Positions 8,093 to 16,702 of a stretch of DNA of 64,000 nt are shown one piece after another. The first letter of the stretch is position 1; each line of letters begins with the position of its first letter. The translations under genes and the position numbers were made by a program. Under the pieces are notes generated by a model. The model saw nothing but the letters and a program-made list of their open reading frames with translations. It did not search any database and was not told the origin of the DNA. This stretch comes from Cognatazoarcus halotolerans (GTDB lineage: Bacteria; Pseudomonadota; Gammaproteobacteria; Burkholderiales; Rhodocyclaceae), in the NCBI RefSeq assembly GCF_009800965.1, contig NZ_WUAF01000016.1:18315-82314 (forward strand), given 5' to 3'.

Positions 8093-9928
8093 ATGGAAGA
8101 ATTCGTCGGCGGGCTGTGGCACCGCTTCATCACCCGGGCAGCAAGCCGCAGCCATCCTGCCGCCGCCGTCAGGCTCGAAGACATCGAGCGTACCGCGGGG
8201 GTACTGTTCCGCGCGCTGGGCGGCGATCCGGGCCTGCGCGTGGCGGCCGCGGCCGAGGTCGAGCACGGCGGGCGCCGCCGCTGGCTGGCGCGTCTGGCAC
8301 ATGCGGACGATCGCGTCGCCCAGGCTTCGCTGGACGACGAAACGCTGCGCCTCCCCCCGGAGATCGCGTTCTTCCCCGATGCAGGCCACAATCGCGACCT
8401 CTACCTGTGGCTGATCGCGCAGGCAGCCGGGCTCCCACCCGCGGAGGAAAACTGGATCGTCGCCAATCAGGCCGCGACGCTCGCCACGCTGGCGCGCTAC
8501 CCCGGCTTCCAGCCACGCTATCGCCGCATCGCAGAGGCCTGTGTCGCCAGCCGCATCGCCCCCGAACGCCTGCCCTCCGAAGAGGCCGCCGCCGAACGCG
8601 CGATCCGCGCCGCGATCCTCGAGCCGGGCTCGGTCGACGCCCTTCCCTCTGCCCGCAAACCGCCACAGCCGGTGGTGCTGTGGCTCTATCCGACCCCGCA
8701 GGCGCTCGACCTGCGTCGCGACAAGCGCCTCCCCGATCCGCAGCCGGCCGAGGGCGGCAGCAACAGCGAGGATGCCACCCAGAAGCGCCGTCGCGCCGAG
8801 CGCAACGACATGCCCGACGGACGCGACGCCTTCATCCTCCCCTTCCGCGCGGAAAGCCTGATGTCCTTCGCCGAATACGTGAAGGTGAATCGCGCGCTCG
8901 ACGACGATGAAAGCGACGATGCGGCCAAGGCTGCCACCGACATGGACACGCTCTCGGTGGCAAACGACGGCACCAACACCGCCTCGAAAGTCCGCTTCGA
9001 CCTCGACCTGCCCTCCGCGGCGCACGACGATCTGCCGCTCGCCGAGGGCATCCTGCTGCCCGAGTGGGACTGGAAGAAGAAGCTGCTGCGCAAGGATCAG
9101 TGCAGCCTCGTCCTGCTCGAGCCGCGCGATGCCTCGCCCTGTCCGCTGCCGCCACGACTGGTGCGCCCGGCCAGGCGCCTGCGCAGCCAGTTCGAATCGC
9201 TGGCGCCATCACGACGCTGGCTCAAGAACCAGCCGGACGGCGCGGAACTCGACATGGACGCCTGCGTGCGGGCCTGGTCGGACCGCCAGGCCGGCAACAC
9301 CAGCGGCGCTACGGGCAGCTACCTCTCGTGCGAGCGGCGTGAACGCGATCTGGCCTGCCTGGTGCTGGCGGATCTCTCGCTGTCGACCGACGCCTGGGTG
9401 GGCAACGAGGCACGCGTGATCGACGTGATCAAGGACAGCCTGATGCTCTTCTCCGAAGCGCTCGGCGCCACCGGCGACCGCTTCGGGCTGTACGGCTTTT
9501 CGTCGCGGCGGCGCGACCACATCCGCTTTCATCGCATCAAGGACTTCGCCGAAAGATACGGCCCAGTACCGCGCGGGCGCATCGCCGCGCTCAAGCCCGG
9601 CTACTACACCCGCATGGGCGCCGCGATCCGCCACGCCAGCACCCTGCTCGCACGGCAGCCCAGCGCGCTGCGGCTGTTGCTGATTCTCTCCGACGGCAAA
9701 CCCAACGACCTCGATCACTACGAAGGTCGCTACGGCATCGAGGACACCCGAATGGCGCTCATCGAGGCGCGCAACATGGGCCTGCGGCCCTTCTGCGTGA
9801 CCATCGACAAGGAAGGCGCGGGCTACCTGCCGCACCTGTTCGGCCCGGCCGGCTACACGGTGATCCGCAAGCCCGAAGAGCTGCCCTCGCGCCTGCCGAT
9901 GCTGTATGCCCAGCTGACCGCGGGCTGA
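8093..9928 (+). CDS. norD: NorD, von Willebrand factor A protein for nitric oxide reductase activation
   Basis: A 611-residue cytoplasmic protein whose C-terminal third is a VWA domain. The MIDAS metal site reads D427-L-S429-L-S431 with the following Thr, then LLILSDGKPNDLDHYEG supplies the second conserved Asp. The N-terminal two thirds is the long NorD/CbbO helical region, with an acidic low-complexity linker (about 262-285). NorD works with the NorQ ATPase in activating nitric oxide reductase, by analogy with CbbQ-CbbO. It has a GGGAG ribosome binding site. NorQ is encoded about 5.5 kb upstream, so the usual norQD adjacency is broken. Confidence 0.9.
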   Translation: MEEFVGGLWHRFITRAASRSHPAAAVRLEDIERTAGVLFRALGGDPGLRVAAAAEVEHGGRRRWLARLAHADDRVAQASLDDETLRLPPEIAFFPDAGHNRDLYLWLIAQAAGLPPAEENWIVANQAATLATLARYPGFQPRYRRIAEACVASRIAPERLPSEEAAAERAIRAAILEPGSVDALPSARKPPQPVVLWLYPTPQALDLRRDKRLPDPQPAEGGSNSEDATQKRRRAERNDMPDGRDAFILPFRAESLMSFAEYVKVNRALDDDESDDAAKAATDMDTLSVANDGTNTASKVRFDLDLPSAAHDDLPLAEGILLPEWDWKKKLLRKDQCSLVLLEPRDASPCPLPPRLVRPARRLRSQFESLAPSRRWLKNQPDGAELDMDACVRAWSDRQAGNTSGATGSYLSCERRERDLACLVLADLSLSTDAWVGNEARVIDVIKDSLMLFSEALGATGDRFGLYGFSSRRRDHIRFHRIKDFAERYGPVPRGRIAALKPGYYTRMGAAIRHASTLLARQPSALRLLLILSDGKPNDLDHYEGRYGIEDTRMALIEARNMGLRPFCVTIDKEGAGYLPHLFGPAGYTVIRKPEELPSRLPMLYAQLTAG

Positions 9929-9999
9929 AGCGCCTTCCAATACCCAAATCAGCAGCCCACGCTAATATTCCGTTTTCACACGCACCAGGGAGCACTGGA

Positions 10000-10455
10000 A
10001 TGAGCGAACAAGTCACGGTCACGATTCGCCAGCAGGAGAAATATCGATTCGAGGTGGATTTCGGCGAAGGCATGAGCACGATGATCGCCGATGAACCGCC
10101 ACCGCTCGGCGGCGGCGAAGGGCCGGCACCCAGCCAGGTGCTCGCCGCAGCCGCGGCAAACTGCCTGACCGCAAGCCTGTTGTTCGCGCTGACCAAGTTC
10201 AAGCAGGACCCGGGCACCCTCACCGCGAGCGCCACCTGCACCGTCGATCGCAACGCCGAAAAGCGCCTTCGCATCCAGAACATCGACGTCGCCATCACCC
10301 TCGGCCGCAAGGGCAGCGAGCTCGAGCATCTCGATCGCATCCTCGGCCAGTTCGAGGCCTTCTGCACGGTTTCGCAGAGCCTCCAGGACGGCATCCCGAT
10401 TGCAGTGACGGTGCTCGACCAGGACCGCCAGGTGCTCAAGGGCCCCGCCGCCTGA
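10000..10455 (+). CDS. OsmC/Ohr-family protein
   Basis: A 151-residue protein of the OsmC superfamily, small cytoplasmic thiol peroxidases that reduce organic hydroperoxides. The two redox cysteines are C55 in AAANCLTASL and C122 in AFCTVSQSL, at normal spacing, and the GGxGxAPSQVLAAA motif that precedes the first cysteine is present. The YRFEVDF-type N-terminal strand is also as expected. It lies 71 bases after norD on the same strand and could be read through from it. A large stem-loop follows the gene. The peroxidatic role is inferred from the family; the substrate is unknown. Confidence 0.88.
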   Translation: MSEQVTVTIRQQEKYRFEVDFGEGMSTMIADEPPPLGGGEGPAPSQVLAAAAANCLTASLLFALTKFKQDPGTLTASATCTVDRNAEKRLRIQNIDVAITLGRKGSELEHLDRILGQFEAFCTVSQSLQDGIPIAVTVLDQDRQVLKGPAA

Positions 10456-10470
10456 AGCAGCAGCCCGGCT

Positions 10471-10517
10471 GCAGGTATGCTTGTGGACCCTGACAACGCG
10501 CGTCCACAAGCGCCTGC
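10471..10517. repeat. long interrupted stem-loop after osmC-like gene
   Basis: Two nested arms pair: GCAGG (10471-10475) with CCTGC (10513-10517), and GCTTGTGGAC (10479-10488) with GTCCACAAGC (10502-10511), leaving a 13-base loop. The stem is 15 base pairs with a small internal bulge. There is no U-tract, so it is at best a weak factor-independent terminator; it could instead stabilise the 3' end of the upstream mRNA. Confidence 0.55.
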
Positions 10518-10637
10518 AATGAAAAGACACCTCAGCCCCCCGGGATTTCCACGCCTTCGATGCGATACGGCGCGCAGCCGGACATCCGCAATGCATCGAT
10601 GCACGCGTCGCGCTCCGCTGCGAGGCCCGGCACACGC

Positions 10638-12041
10638 ATGACTCTTGCCTCAGACACCTCCCGCTCCGGCGAGTCGGGCGGCTTCGAACGCCGCTGGCTG
10701 GCCGAGACCATCCGCCTGCAGGAAGAACGCAGCGGCCCGATCGATGATGCCGACGCGGTGCGCCAGGCCCGCCGCGCTGCGCCTCAGCTGGAAGCCCGTA
10801 TTCTCGAACGGGCGAGCCTGCTTGCCGAACGCGCCAAGCTCACCGAAGCCCTGCATCGCTGGCAGGGCCATGCGCGGTGGACCCTCTTCATCCTCGCGCT
10901 GCTCGTGATCCTCGGCGGCGCAGGCACCGCTGCGTCGGTGCTGGGCGACGGCAGCCGGCCGGTCAACGTGGTGTGGGCCATCGGCGGGCTGCTCGGCATC
11001 CACCTGCTCAGCCTCTTGCTGTGGCTGTCGAGTTTCCTGGTCAACACACCGGACGGCACCGCGCTTGGACGGTTCTGGCTGTGGCTCACCGCGCGACTGT
11101 TCCGCGACCCCAAGGCCGCGCTGCTGCCGCAGTCGCTGGCCGGCATGCTCTCGCGCAGCGGCCTGATGCGCTGGTGGCTCGGCCTGATCAGCCACGGGCT
11201 GTGGCTGCTCGCGCTGCTCGCCGCACTCGCGGGCCTGCTGGCGCTGCTCGCCACGCGCCGCTACGGTTTCGTGTGGGAAACCACCATCCTGTCGGCCGAC
11301 ACCTTTGTCGCCATGGTGGACCTGCTCGGGCGCCTGCCGGCAGCCGTCGGATTCGTCATCCCCGATGCGGCCACCATCGCGGCCAGCGGCGGCAACGCGC
11401 TGGCCGACGAAGCTTCGCGCCGCGCCTGGTCTGCCTGGCTGATCGGCTGCCTGCTGATCTACGGCATCGCCCCGCGGCTGCTGCTCACGGGCGTCAGCCT
11501 GTGGTTCTGGCGGCGCCGCGAGCAGCTGCGCCTCGATCTTTCCATGCCGGGTTACGCCACCCTGCGCGAACGCCTGATGCCCAGCGTCGAGACGCTCGGT
11601 GTCCAGGATGCTTCGCCGGAGCAGCTGCCCAGTTTCCACCTGCAACCCGCCCTCGGCAGCGACTCGCTCGGCGCGGTACTGATCGGCCTGGAACTGCCCG
11701 ACGAGATCGACTGGCCACCCGCCCTGTCGAAGGCCCGCGACGCCGGCATCGTCGCCAGCCGCGCGGAGCGCAACCGTCTGCTCGAGACCCTCTCCGCTAC
11801 GCCGGCCGAGCGCCTGCTGATTGCCTGCGACGCCTCACAGTCACCCGACCGTGGCACGCTGGCGCTGATCAGCGAGCTGTCCCGCTATGCCGCACACTGC
11901 GCGGTATGGCTGATCGCAGGCCGCGGCGTCGAGCGGCTCGCGCTGTGGCACGAATCCCTCGCCACCATCGATTTGCCGGCCGGGCTGCGCTTTGACGACC
12001 GCAGCGCGGCGCTGGCCTGGCTGGAGTCCCCGGATGACTGA
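10638..12041 (+). CDS. DUF2868 membrane protein
   Basis: A 467-residue protein of the DUF2868 family. The N-terminus is a cytosolic helical region (WLAETIRLQEERSGPIDDADA is the family hallmark), followed by four or more membrane helices between about residues 80 and 305 and a C-terminal soluble domain of about 155 residues. Family members are regularly encoded directly upstream of a DUF3482 GTPase and overlap it, as here (eight bases). The biochemical role is unknown; a membrane-anchored GTPase partner is a reasonable inference. I chose ATG 10638 because the upstream in-frame ATG at 10560 adds a non-conserved, Arg-rich stretch; the N-terminus remains uncertain. Confidence 0.75.
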   Translation: MTLASDTSRSGESGGFERRWLAETIRLQEERSGPIDDADAVRQARRAAPQLEARILERASLLAERAKLTEALHRWQGHARWTLFILALLVILGGAGTAASVLGDGSRPVNVVWAIGGLLGIHLLSLLLWLSSFLVNTPDGTALGRFWLWLTARLFRDPKAALLPQSLAGMLSRSGLMRWWLGLISHGLWLLALLAALAGLLALLATRRYGFVWETTILSADTFVAMVDLLGRLPAAVGFVIPDAATIAASGGNALADEASRRAWSAWLIGCLLIYGIAPRLLLTGVSLWFWRRREQLRLDLSMPGYATLRERLMPSVETLGVQDASPEQLPSFHLQPALGSDSLGAVLIGLELPDEIDWPPALSKARDAGIVASRAERNRLLETLSATPAERLLIACDASQSPDRGTLALISELSRYAAHCAVWLIAGRGVERLALWHESLATIDLPAGLRFDDRSAALAWLESPDD

Positions 12042-13425
12042 GCTGCTGCGCTTGGCCGTGGTCGGCCACACCAACACCGGCAAGACCTCGCTGATGCGCA
12101 CCTTGCTGCGCGATACTGCCTTCGGCGAGGTCTCGGGCCGGCCCAGCACCACCCGCCATGTCGAAGGCGCCAAGCTGCTGGCCGACGGTGAAGCCATGGT
12201 GGCGCTGTTCGACACGCCCGGTATGGAAGACGCGATCGCGCTGCTCGAATACGTGGACAGCCTGGCGCCCCCGGCCGAACGCATCGACGGCCCCAAACGC
12301 ATCGAACGCTTCCTCGCCAGCCCCTCGGCGGCGACTCGCTACGAGCAGGAGGCCAAGGTGCTGCGCCAGCTGCTGGCCAGCGACGCCGGCCTCTACGTGG
12401 TCGACGCGCGCGACCCTGTGCTGGCCAAGCATCGCGACGAACTCACCCTGCTGGCCAGCTGCGCCAAGCCACTGCTGCCCGTCCTCAACTTCGTGAAACA
12501 GCCCGAATCGCGCGAGGCCCAGTGGCGCGAGGCGCTGGCGCGGCTGGGGCTGCATGCGATCGTGAGCTTCGACACCGTGGCCCCGGAACTCGATGGCGAA
12601 GCGCGGCTGTACGAAAAACTCATCACCCTGATGGATCACCAGCGCCCGCGCCTCGAGCGGCTCATCGCGGCCCGCGCCCGCGAGTCGGAGCGCCGCCGGG
12701 CCGCCGCCGCGCGCATCGCCGCCGAGATGCTGGTCGACGTGGCGGCCTTCCGCCAGCAGGTTCCGGCCGAGCCAGAGCAGGCTTTGGCGGAGGCACTTGC
12801 CCTCACCCACGACGCGATCCGCCACCGCGAGCAGATGGCGCTCGACGCGCTGCTGCGGCTCTATCGTTTCGCCGCCGATGACGTGCGCGCCAGCGAGCTG
12901 CCGTTGCTCGACGGTCGCTGGGAACACGACATTTTCAGCAGCGAGGCGCTCTCCCAGTTTGGTGTCAGGCTCGGCAAGGGCGCGGCAGCTGGCGCCGCCG
13001 CCGGTTTCGGCATCGACCTGCTCACCGGCGGGCTCTCGCTGGGTGCTGCGACCGCGATTGGCGCACTCGTCGGAGGCGCCTGGCAGACACTGGAAAACTT
13101 TGGCGGCCGGCTGATTGGAAAGCTCACCGGCTCACGCGAACTGACCGCCGACGACACCGTGCTGCGAACCCTCGGCGCACGTCAGCAACTGCTGCTGGCC
13201 GCGCTGGAAGGACGCGGCCATGCCGCCCAGGCACCAATCGAACTGGGGCAGCCGGAGATCCGCCGCTGGCGCGAATCGGCCCTGCCCGAGCAGATCGAGC
13301 GGGCCCGCGCCCATCCGGAATGGTCGGTACTCGAAGCTGACCAGTTCAGCGACGACGCCGACCGGAACGAGACGATCGCCGCGCTCGCCGATTACCTCGC
13401 CAGCGACGCCCCCGAACCGGCCTGA
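12034..13425 (+). CDS. DUF3482 GTPase
   Basis: A 463-residue P-loop GTPase. The G1 motif is G11HTNTGKTS, the switch-II/G3 motif is DTPGM, and the G4 position reads NFVKQ, a degenerate form of NKxD. The C-terminal half is the DUF3482 region, with a Gly/Ala-rich amphipathic segment (GAAAGAAAGFGIDLLTGGLSLGA) split by short polar residues that may dip into a membrane. It overlaps the DUF2868 gene by eight bases. The pair probably forms one membrane-associated GTPase complex, function unknown. Guanine specificity is uncertain given the altered G4 motif. Confidence 0.8.
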   Translation: MTELLRLAVVGHTNTGKTSLMRTLLRDTAFGEVSGRPSTTRHVEGAKLLADGEAMVALFDTPGMEDAIALLEYVDSLAPPAERIDGPKRIERFLASPSAATRYEQEAKVLRQLLASDAGLYVVDARDPVLAKHRDELTLLASCAKPLLPVLNFVKQPESREAQWREALARLGLHAIVSFDTVAPELDGEARLYEKLITLMDHQRPRLERLIAARARESERRRAAAARIAAEMLVDVAAFRQQVPAEPEQALAEALALTHDAIRHREQMALDALLRLYRFAADDVRASELPLLDGRWEHDIFSSEALSQFGVRLGKGAAAGAAAGFGIDLLTGGLSLGAATAIGALVGGAWQTLENFGGRLIGKLTGSRELTADDTVLRTLGARQQLLLAALEGRGHAAQAPIELGQPEIRRWRESALPEQIERARAHPEWSVLEADQFSDDADRNETIAALADYLASDAPEPA

Positions 13426-13780
13426 CAAGCCCGGTCCGCCTGGCACGGCCTGCGGATGCCGGGGGTACGACCTTTGACGGATCTCGACCGCAGCTCGACG
13501 ATCCGCCCCTGAGCCTGCTCCACCGCAGGTCCGCCCTGAGCGGCCAGCGCTCTCGCGAGGCGCGGCGGCGGACACCCCTTCAAGAAGAATTCCCGGTCCG
13601 GCGCCATCGACCGCAGGTCGGACATGTCCGTGTTCAAACTGCAAGGCAGTGCGTCGATCCAAGGGATCTCTCCCCGTTGCTCCACGGCGACGGCCAGCGC
13701 ATGGGCGTTGGTCGATCGCCAAACCCCACGTTCCGGTTTGCCTGCGCTGCGAATACATTCATCTTGCACGCATCTATTTT
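13426..13780. other. gene-free leader upstream of the oxidase operon
   Basis: No convincing gene is seen in this stretch of about 355 bases. A minus-strand frame over 13392-13769 has no recognisable family and poor codon character. The last 40 bases turn AT-rich and contain CATCTT (13760-13765) and CATCT (13771-13775), half-site-like words just before the NsrR-like operator, so this is probably the promoter region. Confidence 0.5.
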
Positions 13781-13803
13781 AAGATGTATTGTTTATATAT
13801 CTT
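13781..13803 (+). promoter_or_regulatory. NsrR-type operator of the oxidase operon
   Basis: The site has 11-1-11 architecture: AAGATGTATTG, one base, then TTATATATCTT. Against the NsrR consensus AAGATGYATTT-N-AAATRCATCTT it scores 10/11 and 8/11. It lies 88 bases before the chosen ccoN-like start, in an AT-rich promoter-like patch. An NsrR gene is encoded at the far end of the same cluster (18373-18879). NsrR is an NO-sensing iron-sulfur repressor, so the operon should be derepressed by NO; binding itself is inferred. Confidence 0.6.
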
Positions 13804-13890
13804 TTAGACCTTCCGGCAGGCGTTCAATCCCTGCCTAAAGGAAGGCAGATCGTCAGCACGAATCCTTCTCCAACCCCGGTAGATGAGCAC

Positions 13891-15495
13891 ATGAGTACCC
13901 TCTCGATCCTGATGTCGGCCTTCGTCCTTTCGATCGTCGGCCTTGGTTTCTTCATATGGTCACAGCGCGCCCGCCTGACCGACTCGGGCCCCGAAGCAAG
14001 CGAAATCATCTTTGCGAAAGGTGAAATCGGCCATCCCGAAAAAGCAATCGACCGAACTACCCCTCAGGCCGTGAGCCCGCGGCCTGACGAGGCTGAACTG
14101 CTCGCCCGCGTGCGGGCCGACGCCTCGAGCGCCCAGGTCGTCTTCTTTTTCTATTGCTGCGCGTTCGTCTGGCTGCTGGTTGCATCTGCGGCGGGCCTGA
14201 CCGCTTCGATAAAGCTCCACTCACCGGACTGGCTCACAAGCGAAGCCTGGCTGAGCTTCGGACGTATCCGCACGCTCCACCTGAACGCGGTCGCCTATGG
14301 CTGGGCGCCGATGGCCGGCCTCGGAACCGCGCTTTTCATCATCCCACGGCTGCTCAAGACGGAACTCGCCGGCGCCCGCTACGCCCTGCTCGGCGGCGCA
14401 CTCTGGAATGCGGCACTGGTGGCGGGACTCGGCAGTCTCGCCTACGGGGTCAGCGACGGCATGGAGTGGCTGGAGATTCCCTGGCAGATCGACATTCTCT
14501 TTGTCGCCGGCGGTGCGCTGGTGGGCTTGCCGCTGATCCTGACCCTGCTCCGGCGCACCGTCGCCCATCTGTATGTGTCGGTCTGGTACATGGGCTGCGC
14601 ACTGTTCTGGTTTCCGATCCTGTTCTTCGTCGCCAACTTTCCGGGGCTTCACCACGGCGTGGAAGCGGCGACCATGAACTGGTGGTTCGGTCACAACGTG
14701 CTCGGGCTCTTCTATACGCCACTGGCACTGGCCTCGATCTACTACTTTCTGCCCAAGCTGATCGGCAGGCCTATCCAGTCCTACAACCTCTCGCTGCTGG
14801 GTTTCTGGGGGCTGGCCTTCTTCTATGGCCAGGTCGGCGGGCATCACCTGATCGGCGGACCGGTGCCGGGCTGGCTGGTCACGCTGTCGATCGTGCAGAG
14901 CATGATGATGATCCTTCCGGTCGCGGCCTTCACGGTGAATCAGCACCTCACCCTCAAGGGCCATCTTTCGGCGCTGCGTGGCTCGCCGACGCTGCAATTC
15001 ATCTGCCTCGGCGGCCTGATGTACACCGCCAGCTCGGTGCAGGGGTCGTTCGAGGCGCTGCGCAGCATGAATGCGGTCACCCATTTCACCCACTACACCG
15101 TGGCCCATGCCCACCTCGGCCTTTACGGCTTCGTCAGCATGGTGTTCTTCGGCGCGATCTACTTCGTCGTGCCGCGCATTACCGGACGCGAATGGCCGTG
15201 GCCGAAGCTCGTCACCGTGCATTTCTGGCTGGCCGCGACAGGGATCGCGATCTACTTCGTATCCCTGACGATCGGTGGATGGCTGCAGGGCACTGCGATG
15301 CTCGACCCGAGTCGCGGCTTCATGGAATCGGTCCATGCCACCCTGCCCTATCTCCGGGGCCGGAGCGTCGGTGGCGCCCTGATGGTGCTGGGACACGTGA
15401 TCTTTGCAGTTCATTTCATCGGCTTGCTGGCCGGCGCATCCGGCCGCGCGGTGCAACCCTCGCCAGCCTTGAATGCGGCGACGGGAGACATCTGA
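13891..15495 (+). CDS. cbb3-like haem-copper oxidase subunit I with CcoS-like N-terminal extension
   Basis: A 534-residue CcoN homologue, about 60 residues longer than standard CcoN. Copper-B and haem ligands are intact and shifted by exactly 61 relative to the Pseudomonas stutzeri numbering as I recall it: H268 in NWWFGHN, Y312 in FFYGQVGGHH, H318/H319, H406 and H408 in AHAH. The catalytic Tyr marks it as an oxidase rather than NorB. The conserved glutamate of the FEGP motif in CcoN aligns with Q384 here (SSVQGSFEAL). Residues 1-60 form one helix followed by FFIWSQRARLTDSGPEASEII, like the assembly protein CcoS, suggesting a fusion. It overlaps ccoO by one base. ATG 13891 is chosen because the upstream TTG at 13789 lies inside the operator. 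Confidence 0.85.
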   Translation: MSTLSILMSAFVLSIVGLGFFIWSQRARLTDSGPEASEIIFAKGEIGHPEKAIDRTTPQAVSPRPDEAELLARVRADASSAQVVFFFYCCAFVWLLVASAAGLTASIKLHSPDWLTSEAWLSFGRIRTLHLNAVAYGWAPMAGLGTALFIIPRLLKTELAGARYALLGGALWNAALVAGLGSLAYGVSDGMEWLEIPWQIDILFVAGGALVGLPLILTLLRRTVAHLYVSVWYMGCALFWFPILFFVANFPGLHHGVEAATMNWWFGHNVLGLFYTPLALASIYYFLPKLIGRPIQSYNLSLLGFWGLAFFYGQVGGHHLIGGPVPGWLVTLSIVQSMMMILPVAAFTVNQHLTLKGHLSALRGSPTLQFICLGGLMYTASSVQGSFEALRSMNAVTHFTHYTVAHAHLGLYGFVSMVFFGAIYFVVPRITGREWPWPKLVTVHFWLAATGIAIYFVSLTIGGWLQGTAMLDPSRGFMESVHATLPYLRGRSVGGALMVLGHVIFAVHFIGLLAGASGRAVQPSPALNAATGDI

Positions 15496-16085
15496 TGCAT
15501 AGCGAAACACGTCTTGTACTTGGCGGACTCACCACGCTCGCGGTGGCCACCGCCGCCCTGGTGGTGCTGCCCTACCTCACCGTCCGGGATACCCCTCCGG
15601 CTCCGGGATTGAAACCTTATACCGCGTCTGCACTGAGGGGCCGCACACAATACATTCAGCATGGCTGCATGTATTGTCACTCCCAGCAACCGCGTGCACG
15701 TGATTTTGCGCCCGACGCGAAGCGCGGATGGGGTCGGGCCACCGTAGCGGGAGATTATGCGTACGACGATCCGCCGCTGCTCGGGACCATGCGTACCGGA
15801 CCCGATCTCATGAACATCGGCGTCCGCCAGCCCGGTGAGCAATGGCATCTCGGCCACCTGTTCCAGCCCCGGGCCTATGTTCCCGGCAGCATCATGCCGG
15901 CCTATCCCTTCCTGTTCGAGCTGCGTGACAAGGCCGAGCCAGGCGAAACGGTCGTCACGCTTCCACCGGGCTTCGTACCCGAGGGAAAAACGGTAGTGGC
16001 ACGACCCGAGGCGCTCGATCTCGTGAGTTACCTGAAATCACTGGATCGCAGCTATCCGGCGATCGACCCCACCACAACCAATTGA
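15495..16085 (+). CDS. CcoO-like membrane-anchored monohaem cytochrome c
   Basis: A 196-residue subunit II of cbb3-type oxidases, with one N-terminal helix (about residues 8-29) anchoring a periplasmic cytochrome domain. The haem site is C58-M-Y-C61-H62 and the likely methionine ligand lies in PGSIMPAYPF. Other family features are the conserved RTGPDLMNIGVR and HLFQPRAYVPG segments. It should carry electrons from a soluble or CcoP-type cytochrome to the haem b of subunit I. The ATG shares one base with the preceding stop codon, so expression is coupled. Its length is near the usual 200 residues. Confidence 0.9.
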   Translation: MHSETRLVLGGLTTLAVATAALVVLPYLTVRDTPPAPGLKPYTASALRGRTQYIQHGCMYCHSQQPRARDFAPDAKRGWGRATVAGDYAYDDPPLLGTMRTGPDLMNIGVRQPGEQWHLGHLFQPRAYVPGSIMPAYPFLFELRDKAEPGETVVTLPPGFVPEGKTVVARPEALDLVSYLKSLDRSYPAIDPTTTN

Positions 16086-16095
16086 CCCGGACCGC

Positions 16096-16695
16096 ATGCC
16101 AATGAGTTCTCCCGAGATACTGCCCCAGCAGCGCAGGGAAAATCCCGACCCGCAGGAACGCACTACCCCAATCCCCTGGCTGGTGCTTGCGCTGGCGATC
16201 ATCCTTGCCGCATTTGGCGTCGACTACATCTCCCACGCGAAGCTCGACACGCCCGCCTCATGGGGCGATGGTCGAAGCCACTCGGAACTGGCCGGCAACA
16301 AACCGGCGGACGGCGCCAAGGCCGACGGTGCCGCGATCTTCGCTTCGACCTGCGCAGCCTGTCATCAGGCGACCGGCCAGGGCCTGCCGGGCGTTTTTCC
16401 ACCGCTCGCGGGGTCCGAGTGGGTGCTCGGAAAGCCGACCACCGCCGCCGCCATCCTGCTCCACGGGATCAATGGCCCGATCACTGTCAAGGGCCAGTCC
16501 TATCAGGGCGCCATGCCGGCCTTCGCCGCTTCGCTCGGAGACGCCGAGATCGCCGCGGTGCTCACCTATGTGCGCAGTCAGTGGGGCAACGCCGCGGCGC
16601 CGCTCAGCGCCGCAACCGTCGCCGAAGTCCGGACACAACACGCGGGCCGCACCGGACCATTCTCCGGTGGTGATGAATTGAAAGCACTTCCCTGA
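16096..16695 (+). CDS. membrane-anchored monohaem cytochrome c, CcoP-like
   Basis: A 199-residue protein with a single N-terminal helix (about 27-45) and one class I cytochrome c domain: C86-A-A-C89-H90, then GVFPPLAGSEWV and the methionine ligand in YQGAMPAFA. Canonical CcoP has two haem domains; this protein has only one, so it is either a reduced CcoP or a dedicated electron donor. No ccoQ-like gene is visible. It begins ten bases after the ccoO-like stop; ATG 16102 is an equally possible start. A C-terminal tail of about 30 residues after the haem domain is unassigned. Confidence 0.82.
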   Translation: MPMSSPEILPQQRRENPDPQERTTPIPWLVLALAIILAAFGVDYISHAKLDTPASWGDGRSHSELAGNKPADGAKADGAAIFASTCAACHQATGQGLPGVFPPLAGSEWVLGKPTTAAAILLHGINGPITVKGQSYQGAMPAFAASLGDAEIAAVLTYVRSQWGNAAAPLSAATVAEVRTQHAGRTGPFSGGDELKALP

Positions 16696-16702
16696 GAACA
16701 GC

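Noticed and set aside
13392..13769. 125-residue minus-strand frame before the oxidase operon
   Set aside because: No family signature, Arg/Pro-rich composition, no ribosome binding site, and partial overlap with the end of the DUF3482 gene.
13891..15495. Interpretation of the oxidase subunit I as NorB
   Set aside because: The HN-V-L-G context after the first CuB His and the retained Tyr312 are oxidase features; the glutamates expected in NorB are absent.
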